A DNA stretch of 64,000 bases. Origin: Helichrysum umbraculigerum. Taxonomy: Eukaryota; Streptophyta; Magnoliopsida; Asterales; Asteraceae. The position numbers were made by a program, and so were the translations under genes. This document shows, piece by piece, positions 10,617 through 22,544 of the stretch; positions within the stretch are counted from its first letter, which is position 1, and each line of letters begins with the position of its first letter. The notes below the pieces were generated by a model that was not told the DNA's origin, searched no databases, and was given only the letters and a program-made list of their open reading frames with translations. The stretch lies in NCBI GenBank assembly GCA_949592205.1, contig CATIUR010000001.1, forward strand, positions 38,953,001-39,017,000, given 5' to 3'.

Positions 10617-13600
10617 ATGCCGCCAAAGTCAAGACCATACACCGATGCTCAGCTTACATCGCTGATAACCCAGGCTGTTACTGAAGCCTTGGCTCGGAAT
10701 ACCCCACCAAACTCCACAAGAAACAGCGATGCCGCTGAAACCCCTGCCGTCAAACCTTGTTCTTACAAGGACTTTCAAGGCTGCAAACCCTCGAGTTTCA
10801 AGGGTTCTGAAGGAGCCATCGGACTGATCAGATGGTTCGAGAAAATGGAAACTGTTTTCCGTGTCAGTAAATGCGCGGAGAACGACAAAGTAAACTTCGC
10901 CACCTGCTCTCTTGAAGATGATGCCCACTCTTGGTGGAATTCATATACCCAATCAGTGGGTGCTGACATTGCCTACCAACTAACTTGGGAGGACTTGAAA
11001 GCAAAACTCACTGCCAAATACTGCTCAATCGCCAAACTCCAAAAGCTAGACGAGGAGTTCTAGAACTTAAAGGTTCAGGGTGGTGATATCGATGGTTATA
11101 CCACCAGATTCCAACAACTTGCCGCCCTTCGCCCAGCTATGGTAAGCACAGAACCTGATAAAATCAGGAAGTACATCCTTGGTCTTCCTGAGCCTGTTCG
11201 GGGGCATGTTGCCTCTTCCAACCAAACCACCATTGACGGTGCAATCCTATTGGCCCAAGACCTGATGTCCATGAGCCAAGATTCTGAACCACCCACTTCA
11301 TCCTCCCAAAACAACAAACGAAAGTGGTCTGACTACCACAATAACCACTCCAGCCAACAAAACAAGAAACCCGACACCATCAAAGCCTACAACACCACCA
11401 CCGACATCACATGGGGCTACACTGGGAACAAACCCTATTGTTCCAAGTGCAGTCGCCACCATGAAGGCTCCTGTGGTCCCTTTTGCAACAATTGCAAGAG
11501 GCACGGCCACCTCACCAAGGACTGCAATTCTCCTGCCAACAACAATTCCAACAACAACACCAGAACACCCAAAGTCTGCTTTGAGTGTGGGAAACCCGGG
11601 CACTTCAGGGACACGTGCCCCAAGCTAAAGAATAACAACCGCAACAGCAACAACAACAACAACACCCGAAGCAGAGCTTTCGTCATCAAATCTGGGGATG
11701 CCCGCCAAGACCCGAATGTGGTCTCGGGTATGTTCCTCCTCAACAACTTACATGCTTCTGTTCTATTTGATACTGGTGCTGATAGAAGCTTTATCTCTGA
11801 TGACTTTTGCCCACTACTTGACATCAATCCTGTTGCCTTAGATGTTAAGTACACTGTAGAGCTAGCAAATGGAGAACTTATAGAAACCGATAGTGTGATA
11901 CCTAATTGCACTTTAAACCTAGCTGATGAAACCTTTTCAATCGATCTTGTACCCGTTGAAATCGGAAGTTTCGATGTCATCATTGGAATGGACTGGTTGT
12001 CCAAACACCGAGCCGAAATCATTTGTTACGATAAGATCGTCCGCATTCCACTCGCTGCCGGTGGAACCTTGATCATACAGGGGGAGACCGGTGGGACGAG
12101 ACTCAATATCATCTCTTGCTTAAAAACCCGAAAATTTCTGAGAAAGGGTTACCCTGCAATACTCGCACACATCACAGAGAAGAAGTCGGAGGAGAAGCGA
12201 CTTGAGGATGTGCCAATTGTTAGAGACTTTCCCGAAGTCTTTCCGGAAGAACTACCTGGTTTACCTCCACCTAGACAGGTTGAGTTCTCAATTGACCTCG
12301 TGCCGGGTGCCGCACCGGTGGCTCGCGCACCATACCGTTTAGCCCCATCCGAACTTCAGGAGTTGTCCTCTCAGTTACAGGAACTTCTGGATCGAGGATT
12401 CATTAGACCGAGTTCTTCACCTTGGGGAGCTCCGGTCTTATTTGTCAAAAAGAAGGACGGTTCATTCCGAATGTGCATCGACTACCGAGAGTTGAACAAA
12501 TTGACCGTCAAAAACCGATACCCACTTCCTCGCATTGATGATCTATTCGACCAACTTCAGGGTTCAAGTTTCTACTCAAAAGTCGACCTGCGATCAGGCT
12601 ATCATCAGTTACGAGTTCGCGACGCCGATATTCCAAAAACTGCTTTCAGAACTCGTTACGGGCACTACGAATTCCAAGTGATGCCCTTTGGTCTAACCAA
12701 CGCACCGGCTGTATTCATGGACCTTATGAATCGGGTGTGCAAACCTTACCTCGATAAGTTTGTCATTGTCTTTATCGATGACATACTCATTTACTCGCGC
12801 AACAAGCAAGAACATGCGCAACACCTCAAAACCATCCTTGAACTACTCAGACATGAGGAGCTTTATGCCAAATTCTCTAAGTGTGAGTTCTGGATACAAA
12901 CTGTTCAATTCCTTGGTCACGTGATCGACAGTCAGGGAATTCACGTTGACCCAACGAAAATCGAGGCTATCAAAGACTGGCAAGCACCCACCTCTGCAAC
13001 TGAAGTACGACAATTCTTGGGTCTTGCTGGGTACTATCGGCGATTTATCGAAAATTTCTCCAAAATAGCTCAACCACTTACGGTACTGACTCAGAAAGAC
13101 AAAAGGTTCGATTAGACCGATAAACAAGAGTCAGCGTTCCAACTTTTGAAACAAAAGCTCTGCAGTGCTCCAATTCTATCCTTACCCGAAGGCACCGATG
13201 ACTTCGTGGTATACTGCGATGCTTCTCACTAAGGTCTCGGTTGCGTGCTGATGCAACGAGACAAAGTCATTGCCTATGCTTCACGACAGCTGAAAATTCA
13301 CGAAAAGAACTACACCACTCATGATCTCGAACTTGGAGCTGTCGTTTTTGCTCTCAAAATCTGGAGACATTATCTCTACGGCACTAAGTGCACAATCTTT
13401 ACCGACCACAAAAGTCTCCAACATATATTCGATCAGAAGGATCTCAATATGAGGCAACGTCGATGGGTCGAGTTGCTTACCGATTATGATTGCGAGATCA
13501 AGTACCATCCAGGGAAGGCTAATGTCGTAGCCGATGCCCTCAGCCGAAAGGAACGACCAAAACCACTTCGAGTCCGAGCCCTCAGTATGACCATTCACAA

Positions 13601-15059
13601 CGATCTTGCCCTTCAGATTCATACCGCTCAGATCGAAGCCCTGAAACCTGAAAACCTCAAAAACGAAGCCTTACGGGGTATTGATAAACAATTCGAAATC
13701 AAATCTAACGGAATTAGGTATTTCTCAAACCGAATCTGGTTGCCTAATTTCGGGAACTTACGAGACTTGGTGATGGATGAAGCTCACAAGTCCAAATATT
13801 CTATCCATCCGGGATCCGATAAGATGTACCACGGCATCAAGGAATTTTATTGGTGGCCGAACATGAAAGCCGAAATCGCCACTTATGTCAGCAAGTGTCT
13901 TACTTGCTCGAAAGTCAAAACCGAACATCAGAAACCACCTGGTTTACTCCAACAACCTGAAATCCCTGAATGGAAATGGGAACAAATTGCCATGGACTTC
14001 ATAACCAAACTACCCAAGTCGTCGAGCGGTTGCGATACCATTTGGGTGATCGTCGATCGCCTCACCAAATCTACTCACTTCCTAGCAATCAAGGAAAACG
14101 ATAAAATGGAACGCCTTGCACAAATCTACATCAAGGAAATCGTTTCTCATCACGGTGTTCCAATCTCGATCATCTCCGACAGAGATGCCCGTTTCACCTC
14201 TCACTTTTGGCAGTCACTTCAAAAAGCAATGGGTACCCGTCTCGATATGAGTACCGCGTACCATCCTCAAACCGATGGCCAAAGTGAACGAACCATCCAA
14301 ACCTTGGAAGATATGCTACACGCCTGCGTAGTTGATTTCGGTACAAACTGGGAAAGACATCTACCGTTGTGCGAATTTTCGTACAATAACAGTTATCACG
14401 CCAGCATTAAGGCTGCACCTTTTGAGGCACTGTACGGTCGTAACTGCCGATCACCGATCTGTTGGACTGAAGTGGGTGATAGTCAACTCACTGGTCCTGA
14501 ACTCATTCACGCCACCACTGAGAAAATTGTGGAAATCCAAAACCGACTCAAAGCCGCACGTGATCGTCAGAAAAGTTATGCTGACGTGAGACGCAAACCA
14601 CTCGAGTTCCAAGTTGGGGATCGAGTACTCTTAAAAGTATCGCCTTGGAAAGGCGTCATCCGTTTTGGCAAACGCGGGAAGTTGAATCCCCGGTATATCG
14701 GGCCTTTTGAGATCCTCGAACGGATTGGCCCCGTAGCTTATCGATTGCAGCTGCCATCCGAACTCAGCAGCGTGCACCCTACTTTTCATATTTCGAATTT
14801 GAAGAAGTGTCTGTCTGATGAGACACTTATTATTCCACTAGATGAAATTCATGTTGACGATAAACTTCACTTCGTTGAGGAACCCGTTGAAATTATGGAC
14901 CGTGAGGTCAAACAACTGAAACAAAGTCGTATTCCCATCGTCAAGGTCAGATGGAATTCGCGGCGTGGTCCGGAATTCACCTGGGAACGGGAAGACCAAA
15001 TGCGACTCAAATATCCTCAACTTTTCACTGATTCTACATCAAACACGACTTCGAACTAA
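10617..15059 (+). pseudogene. TE1 gag-pol polyprotein with three in-frame stops
   Basis: One reading frame throughout: gag with two CCHC knuckles ([28 protein letters not shown]), aspartic protease ([10 protein letters not shown]), reverse transcriptase (VIVFIDDIL), RNase H (TDHKSLQ), integrase (HHCC, then the DDE set) and a C-terminal chromodomain-like segment with TWEREDQM. It is interrupted by TAG at 11061-11063 (gag), TAG at 13113-13115 (between RT and RNase H) and TAA at 13230-13232 (RNase H). At the aligned positions TE3 has CGG, TGG and CAA, so the second and third stops are single C-to-T-type transitions, as expected from deamination of methylated cytosine. No frameshift was found. 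Without suppression no full polyprotein can be made. Confidence 0.93.
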
Positions 15060-15080
15060 ATTTCAGGACGAAATTCTTCT

Positions 15081-15093
15081 AACAGGGGGAGAA
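15081..15093 (+). other. TE1 polypurine tract
   Basis: AACAGGGGGAGAA lies directly before the 3' LTR and would prime plus-strand DNA synthesis. TE3 has the near-identical AACAAGGGGAGAA. Confidence 0.9.
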
Positions 15094-16177
15094 TGTAACA
15101 CCCGCCAAATTAGGACTAGTAATTAGTGCCTAATTATATGTTGATACATGTAATTAGTTCTGTGTTAGGCTAATTAATGTATCGAATTATATATATAGTT
15201 GTGTAACAACTACAAGGGTGATCTTTTGAGATACCCAATCATGTTTATAACCATCGCGTGTCGTGGACACCCTCAGGTTACAAGTCTTTGGACTTCATAC
15301 TCGGCTAATCAACTCAAGTTTATTAAGTTAAACTCACAAGACTCAGGTGAGTTTCATAGCCCCTCTTTTACTGTTTTACTCAGGGGTGTGATATACTGCT
15401 CAACTTTTAACATGTGAACGCAAGTACCAACTTTTCATATACTACATGAGTTTTTCGAAACTAATCATTTAAAGTCCTCCGTCAGCATAGTTGTTAATAC
15501 GTTGTAGCGTGAATATTAGTATATGGTACCATATAGGATTGACCCTCCTCGTCCGGGTTAGCAAGCACTAACCGGGTAAACGGACGTACTAATATTTGGG
15601 AAGACGAATGTTGATTAGGCATTCGTGGAGGCACCTCGCCCGGAATTCTCTATAGGGGACCCGGCCCTCGAGTTAAGCTCAACTATGTGCTCATGGCTGT
15701 ATACACGATGATTATCATTTAATTGCTGGATGCAATTCATTATTTAATTGCTGGATGCAATTCATTATTTAATTGCTGGATGCAATTCATTATTTAAATC
15801 TTGCGGTTCATACGATATTACTTGATTTCAAACCTGTGAGCTCACCAGCTTTATAGCTGACCTTTTAGCATATATCGCAGGTACCCAGCAGTAGGATGTT
15901 TCTGCTTCAGGATTTAGCTCGAGTCAGCATACAGACGATTGAGATTTTCTTGCATTAGTATATTTTGTATAAGTACTTATGTACTGAAATCTCATTTTAT
16001 TTAACTCGAGCTATGTAAAGCTTTAAATGTTGTAAACATTTCAGTTATCAATATATTTTGTTAAAACGACGCATATAGAGTCGTTTGCTATTTATCTTTG
16101 TGCTTTGTTATTGATTAGTAACACCCAAATCAAGCTTCCGCAAATCATTAAATTTGGGGGTGTTACGGGGTGTTACA
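15094..16177 (+). repeat. TE1 3' LTR (1084 bp)
   Basis: Matches the 5' LTR except for three substitutions and an extra copy of GGGGTGTTAC at the terminal end (about 16157-16176). The duplication lies inside the target-site duplication. Confidence 0.93.
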
Positions 16178-16182
16178 ATATC

Positions 16183-16733
16183 AAAACTGTACACCATGTT
16201 ATAATACTTGTATGTTAGACGTTAAAAGGAAAGGAAAAAAAAACGTATCTACTTTCCCTTTACAACCCCAAAGGCCGAACAAGATTAGCCCACTATTTGA
16301 TCAAAGGGAAGGCCGATCGGTGTTAAGCCAACATGAGGCTCATAATGGGTGGTCTAAGTTTTATGCTTGGCAAGAGTTGAAGTTAAAATATATAAAAACG
16401 ATAGATGAACTTAATTACATAGACTTGAATATTGACGAAATGACAAGGGGAAATTTTTTTTAAAATTAAAATAATTAATTAATTAATAGGTAAATTTTAC
16501 TTTGTATTACCTCAAGTTGTTTTTCGAATGTTATTTCAGCAATTTATTCTTTTGTAACATATGTTTTTGAAAAGCTTGGTAAAATATATATTTTTATGTG
16601 CATGGCCTGGGTAAGGTAAGGTAACCATCAACTGCATTGGCTTTGTGGTTTGTATATTAGGGTTCTGAAATGATTATAATAACAATAATCAGATCGTTTG
16701 TTTGTTTGTTCTAATTTGTTATCATCTTTGAAA
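16183..16733. promoter_or_regulatory. upstream region of the TLDc gene
   Basis: Non-coding host DNA between the TE1 insertion and the start codon of the TLDc gene. TE1 inserted about 550 bp upstream of that start and may affect its promoter. No clear TATA box. Confidence 0.3.
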
Positions 16734-19207
16734 ATGCCTTCATGGAGAAATAAATTAAAAGGAAAGCTACCCCTTTTCTTTTCTAATCATTCTTCATCAT
16801 CCTTATCTTCTTCTCCTTCCTCTACGTCTTCTGATCATGATCAGGTAATCTATGTCGATCCATGTGTGCATTGATTTGATTTTTGTTTCGGTTTAGAAAA
16901 ACTAGTTTTTATTATCTGTCCTATCCTTTTTTTTTCGTTTACCAAATGGTCGAATGGGTTTAGTATATTCATGCAATTTAGCAAATTTTGGTGTTTTTTA
17001 GACACTTAGGTTAGTTGTCTCTCTACATCTGAGTTTGAAGTTTGATTGTGACAAGTTGAAATGGCTATATAGAATGATCAAATTTAGAAAATCAGCTGTA
17101 ACAAAACACGTTGTAGCTTTGTACGTAGGAGATATTGTTTAAACGTGCTTTTACTATTTGAAATTGTGATAACGAAAGTTTGAAAATTTTTGGCAAATTA
17201 TGATTCATTGATGATTCTACATGTAATATGACTCCTAAAAAATGAACCAAATGTTCCAAATCAGTTTTGGTAAAACTACTCCTTACTGATTATCCAAAAT
17301 TGGTTCACACTCAGTTTAAAAGATTCAATTCGACTGTACCAAACAGTAGAAGCTATTGATAATCATTAGATAATAACATATGAACGTATTACTTATATGT
17401 AATAGTTTCATTTATATGTAGATTAGATTGCCTTATAAGGATGCCAGTTATTTGTCATCGATACTTTCTTTCTTTTTTCCTGCGAATGAACCAACAATGT
17501 CACCTCCAACAAGCAGCCTAAAGAGTATAAATTCCAAGAATTCAGAATCTTTGAATACTAAAGACGAGAATAAAGACCAGGGGTTAGGAAAGAGTACCAG
17601 TAGTTCTGAAGTTTTTGAAGATGCCATTGATCTCCAGACACCAAGAAAACAACTCCCAAACATCAATCTTGATTCTGTTTTCATTTCTTCAGAACTATAC
17701 TTATTTTTTGATCTTGCCTTCCAAATATAGTTAAAGGTTGCCAATGGGTTTTGCTTTACAGGTAAAATTCCTTAAACGTATATCCTAAAAGATCATATGA
17801 TAAAAGCATCTTTTACTCATTAAAAACTGGTATTTTGATGTGTATACATTTGCCTTTTTTAACCTTTTGTTTGAAATGAAGGGCAGTACCTTAAAACACG
17901 GCATATCACTTCGTACACTTATTCGGAGCACTTGTGATCTTTCTGGTCCTTGTTTGCTGGTAAGATGTGACCGGTTACTTGAAATAATCTTGATAGTGTA
18001 ATTTTGATGCCTGACATGTAGTGTGTTATTTATGTAGATTACTGGAGATACTAAAGGTACTGTGTTTGGGGGGCTGCTAAATTGCCCGCTAACGCCTACT
18101 CCCACAAGGAAATATCAAGTTAGTTTGCTAAATCTGTAAAGAGATTTAAAGATGATGTTGATTATACTTCTTCTTTGGTTAATTAATGCATTCTAATCGT
18201 AAGTACATTTTCTATTATCATGGTAGGGGACATATCAAACCTTTGTTTTCACGACGTTGTATGGCCCACCAACCTTGTTTAGACCAACCGGTAAGCATAT
18301 TGATGAAAAGTGTGGCAATTTCAATATGTGGGTTAAATTCGCCCAAAGTGTTTTTTAATGTACATAGCCACATAAATTGCAAAGTACAGATATTCAGCCA
18401 AAATGATGCACTTGTGTTGACTTGTAACCCAAACTGACTAGCATGCCATTTTTTGCCACCTATATGAGGACCATATAAGAACGAAAACTCATGGTAATTG
18501 TCTTTTTTCAATTGGCTGACGCCAATCTATTTGAAGGTGCAAATCGGTACTTTTACATGTGCTTAAACGACATGCTAGCATTTGGAGGAGGAGGAAGTTT
18601 TGCCTTACGTGTGGATGGAGATTTGTAAGCTAATTTTCCTACACCACATACTATGAAGATAATATTATATGCTTTATTATCCTGATTACTTCCTTCTTGT
18701 ACAAAGGCTAAATGGGACTTCAGGAACTTGTGACACATTTGGAAATCGCTGTCTAACTCATGACGAGGAGTTTGAGGTAAAGAACGTTGAGGTAATACTC
18801 CAATCATAGAGCTCATAATAATTGAGAAAGGGCCAGACCAGACTGCGACCCAACTGGAAAATTGGTTAATTCCGCTTTGGAAATTTTTTTGTCTCAAACT
18901 GAACACGAACTTATGTGCTTTTAATTTGAGAATTGTTATAAAACAACATCAATATAATTAGAACAAGAGAAAGAAAGGTAATTTGAATTTCAGAACAGTA
19001 GGAGATCCAAATTCTGTAAATACCCCAAACCAGATATAGCCAATACCACCTCAATCGGTTCCAGTGGAGTTATATGGTTTATCACTCTGGACCAATTGTT
19101 TCATGACCACTCATCATATTTTGCATTTGGCACATTTTAATGATTTTTGTGTTTTCTTCTCATTGTAGCTGTGGGGCTTCACTCATTCGTCTCGGTATCG
19201 TTCGTAG
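16734..19207 (+). CDS. TLDc-domain protein (OXR1/TLD family), 8 exons, apparent frameshift in exon 2
   Basis: TLDc proteins are linked to oxidative-stress protection and, in animals, to V-ATPase regulation; the plant role is poorly known. Exons: 16734-16844, 17422-17761, 17887-17959, 18038-18118, 18227-18290, 18537-18624, 18707-18791, 19169-19207, all GT-AG. The N-terminus is basic then Ser-rich. The TLDc domain starts near the end of exon 2 and runs to the C-terminus, with STLKHGISLRTLIR, GPCLLITGDTKGTVFGGLL, RKYQGTYQTFVFTT, FGGGGSFALRVDGDL, FEVKNVELWGFTHSS. Exons 3-8 keep one consistent frame. Exon 2 is one base short: around 17710-17716 the upstream frame runs into a stop at 17716-17718, while the conserved CLPNIVKGCQWVLLY continues one frame over. 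Either a recent 1-nt deletion has disabled the gene or the assembly is wrong there. Confidence 0.82.
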
Positions 19208-21761
19208 CCCATTCCAATTAAGATTCATCAATTGCTTGTGCTATATTTAGGAGAACTAAAGGCATGATGAAATACAAATTTATCGTATAAAAATGCTATT
19301 ATTGTTTCTGGTTCAGGATACAAGTTGCTAATGTAGAATACAGTAGAAGATAGATAACCTGTATAATCAAATATCCCTCGTTTTCTAATTCTGTTACAAC
19401 TCTCATATGCTGTTTGTGTCTTTATATAATTCGAGATTCAGCTAAACTCCATTTAGCTAAGTGAAACAAAAAAAGACCACCCTCTCGACCTCTAGCACCG
19501 AGCGTTGAGGTTCCTTCCAAGACTCCACTACTTCGGAGTTTGGACAGCCCAAAGAGTAAAAGATCTCCATTCATTCTCAGTGAGCCAAGTGCTAAGTATT
19601 TTGCATCCAGACAGAATTTTGCAGAGTTAGAATAGAGTTAATTCTAAATTCTAACTGCAACTGCAAATCAACAATTGATATTCAGATCAATGGCCTTAAC
19701 GGCTTAACTCATCTACTTATCTTTGATGGCTCAAAGGGTTTGAAAGTCGTCGTAGTGTTTTTAGTTCATTAAACCTTTTATATTATACTAACTATTATAA
19801 ACTAAACTAAACTATTGTTCTTCTGTAATCATATCTTACATACAATATACAATATACAATATCTGTATAAAGTAGATCTTTTTAAATTTAAGAGTTTCCA
19901 GTTAATGCTTAAACCAATGTCTTCTGACTCATACCAAATTATCCATTTTGATTCGTTACCTTGCCTGAAATATACTCTCTACATCCCAGATAGATGAGTA
20001 TGGAAGCATCTATGGAGAGAAAGAAAAAAAATGCCCATAGATGTCGACTCTGACTTGGAATGCAATAGAACATTTGAAAAGGTCAATAAAGTTGGATATA
20101 CATAATATAACGTTATCACTTTCTCAATCTATATTTCTCTTTGAATTTTTTGTTTTAACATAAAATCAATATTTTCCTATGTATTGCCAAGAGATAATAA
20201 TCTAACTAATGAAAATATTGTCAAAACGGTGTATGTATTTTTATCATGTTAGATTTCTTAAAAATCTAAAATTACTATTATACCCCTTATAATAACCACA
20301 CCTTCCAAAAGGGAATTTTTTTCTATCAAAATGCAAGTTAATGAATCAAAAAGATTCTATTAAATATAGAGTATATTATTTGTGCCGTCAATATCAATAT
20401 TTTACACATTTAATCTTTAACTTTTAAAAATTGTACATAATTAACCCCTGCATTAAAGCTAACAACACAAATGGATCCGTACAGTTTGCTGCACGGTATA
20501 TTTTCCCTTAAATATAATATCAAAACATTTTTCCAACCCATTTTTGAGCGAGCTGAAAAATAAGTGAAAACCCACTTTCTGCATCACAAAAGCTCGTCGA
20601 GCTATCGAGTCAAGCTTGAGCGTCGAGCCAGACTCGAACTCACCTATAGATGCACAGTTGTTTGATATTGAAAAAAAAAATTGTTACCTTCGCTTTGTTT
20701 TATCAAAAGAGAAACGTATGAGACTTTTTGATTAATTTAAATCAATCACGTTAATTTGTTGTTGCTTGGCTAGCTTGATAGAAATATTTGTTTATAGTTT
20801 ATGTCAACGATGTGTAAATTTTTTTGATCAAACCATTATATATACTCGTTCGATTGAACTCATGAAAAGTCTTGATGTTCTTTATAATATAAGTCAATTT
20901 AACGACATTCTTTCCATTTCTTGGACACTTATAATCATGCATGTAACAATTACACCATAATTTCACAATTCAAGACAGTGACTAGTGAGAATGAGTTAGA
21001 CGTTTGAGTTTTCGAACACCCTTTTTGTTAGACCATCTTACATGTGTTGTCATGTCATATGATCTAATCGAACAACACTTTCGACATAGTTTGTGGAATT
21101 GTACACCTACATGGACTACCATAATAAATATCAAGGCTTTCTTGTTGGCAATCCATACTATACATGAGATACCGAAGCAATTCATCCTTCATCCTGCGAC
21201 GTACAACCCAAGATTCCAAAGATAAAGAATTTTTCCGAAAAGGGATAAATGGAAGATGTGCGAAAGGTTGATGATTGGGCGAGATAAGGGATCGAGATAA
21301 CAAAACCATCTTTGAATAAACATAAACCTCGTGAACTGTCGATTCCTTTTAGCTTCTATATGATTGCACGCGGGTTCAAGGAATTACCAAATGAAGATAG
21401 TTTTTTGCTTGTTACAACTTAACTAAGTGATACAAAGCAAGATTTCGATCATAGGAGTAGCTAGCTAGCTACGAGCGCACTTATAACTAAAAGATTTGGT
21501 GGCTTAATGTACTTTATGTACACTTTATTCTTCCCACATCTTTTCATCACCCTAAAGTATGGTTTGGGACATAAATTGCTAAACTTTCATGGCTCCACAT
21601 TTTTGGAAATTACTTACCTGTTTTTCATATATCCCGATTCTTTTAGAATCATGTATACATTAGACACACATACATATGTATGTATTTATCACAAAAAGTT
21701 ATACATGTGACTATTTATGTTCACTTGATCATATTGTATAAATTTCACAACTAATTAATTG
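19208..21761. other. long intergenic region
   Basis: AT-rich, with no convincing gene. It contains a possible orphan exon (19477-19635), a CTCGA-rich patch near 20590-20640 and scattered short ORFs near 21000-21300 that do not resemble known proteins. Confidence 0.4.
19477..19635 (+). pseudogene. possible orphan 3' exon
   Basis: A 52-codon frame ending in TAG, preceded by an acceptor-like AAAAAAAG. The peptide is Pro/Ser-rich with basic patches (RSLDSPKSKRSPF), the composition of a disordered C-terminal tail. No partner exons were identified. It could be a captured exon or chance. Confidence 0.18.
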
Positions 21762-21845
21762 GACATTGCTCAAGTGGTACCGCTACCGCAAACGCTCAGA
21801 CTCTACATGTGTGACCGACAGGTCAGGGATTTGAATTTGTCCCTC
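21762..21845 (+). repeat. tRNA-derived SINE head
   Basis: TGCTCAAGTGGTA fits a Pol III A box, and GGTCAGGGATTTGAATT, about 45 nt downstream, fits a degraded B box. This arrangement is typical of plant tRNA-derived SINEs. It is followed by a two-unit tandem repeat. Confidence 0.42.
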
Positions 21846-21850
21846 ATCAT

Positions 21851-22000
21851 ATGTGAGTGATTTGTGTACAGGTGATTTTTCCGGCGTTGATGCTCCTTGC
21901 GGATGAGGCGGACGTGTACCATATATGATGAATGATTTGTGGACAGGTGATTTGTCTAACGTTGATACTCCTTGTGGGTGATGCGCACATATGGTACAGG
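21851..22000 (+). repeat. two-unit tandem repeat of about 75 bp
   Basis: The phrases GATTTGTGTACAGGTGATTT, GTTGATGCTCCTTGCGG and CATATATGAT recur in diverged form (GATTTGTGGACAGGTGATTT, GTTGATACTCCTTGTGGG) in the second unit. It follows the SINE head directly and may be its body. Confidence 0.55.
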
Positions 22001-22230
22001 AGCATGAGTACCCTCCAATTTACCCTTTTTACATGCAACACATATATTTTCCAAGAAATATATAAATAACTTTGATGGGTCAAACAAAATTCAAGTAAGT
22101 TGCATGGGTTTGACTAATTGGTTTCAAGTAGATGCCAAATGGGACAAACTCACACGTGACATGGTCAATGTGTGGCTTGGAGAAGTTGTAGGAGAACAAA
22201 TATAACGTACGGACATTATACATATGACCT

Positions 22231-22237
22231 TATAAAA
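22231..22237 (+). promoter_or_regulatory. TATA box of the CCT gene
   Basis: TATAAAA lies about 310 bp upstream of the start codon. This would place transcription start near 22260-22270 and give a 5' leader of about 275 nt. Confidence 0.5.
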
Positions 22238-22401
22238 CCAACCTTCATTCCATTCAACAATCTAATTAACGTATACCTTTGTTCCATTAAACTCGTGTGT
22301 GTCTTTCTCATCCTTACAACACTCCTTTTTTATCTCTAGAAACAAATTTCTGTTAATTTCTTTGGTTTTGTTTTTATTTTTTGAATCTGAAAGTATTTCT
22401 C

Positions 22402-22512
22402 ATGGAGTTTTGGATGGTTTCAGACGTGTATTTGGAGCCAACAGGACGCGGTTTTCAGGAGCTGCAGGTTTTGATTGCGTATCTTGGTCACTCCTATAAC
22501 TCTTTATATTGA
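22402..22512 (+). CDS. upstream ORF in the CCT gene leader (36 aa)
   Basis: ATG at 22402 opens a 36-codon frame ending in TGA, 29 nt before the main ATG and in a different frame. The peptide begins MEFWMVSDVYLEPTGRGF. If the leader is transcribed as inferred, this uORF could reduce translation of the main protein. Whether the peptide is conserved is unknown. Confidence 0.35.
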   Translation: MEFWMVSDVYLEPTGRGFQELQVLIAYLGHSYNSLY

Positions 22513-22517
22513 CATCT

Positions 22518-22544
22518 CATTCTTTTCGTTTAACGAAAAGAATG
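22518..22544. promoter_or_regulatory. 27-bp perfect inverted repeat spanning the CCT start codon
   Basis: CATTCTTTTCGTT, one central T, then AACGAAAAGAATG: all 13 positions pair. The final three bases are the ATG of the CCT protein. In RNA it would fold into a stem of about 11 bp that buries the start codon. Confidence 0.8.

Larger units (their letters stand above)
8433..16177 (+). mobile_element. TE1: Ty3/gypsy chromovirus-type LTR retrotransposon, complete but coding-dead
   Basis: A full element flanked by a perfect 5-bp duplication ATATC (8428-8432 and 16178-16182). It has two LTRs, a tRNA-iMet-type primer site, an extra coiled-coil ORF, a gag-pol frame with three stops, and a polypurine tract. 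The C-terminal chromodomain-like segment and the domain order PR-RT-RH-INT place it with plant chromoviruses, most like Tekay/Del. I count only three substitutions between the LTRs plus a 10-bp duplication at the very end of the 3' LTR, so the insertion is recent. It separates the PPR and TLDc genes. Confidence 0.95.

Noticed and set aside
11298..12022. Long minus-strand ORFs across TE1 gag and protease
   Set aside because: Opposite-strand shadows of gag-pol; the same pattern appears under TE3 and no motif is present.
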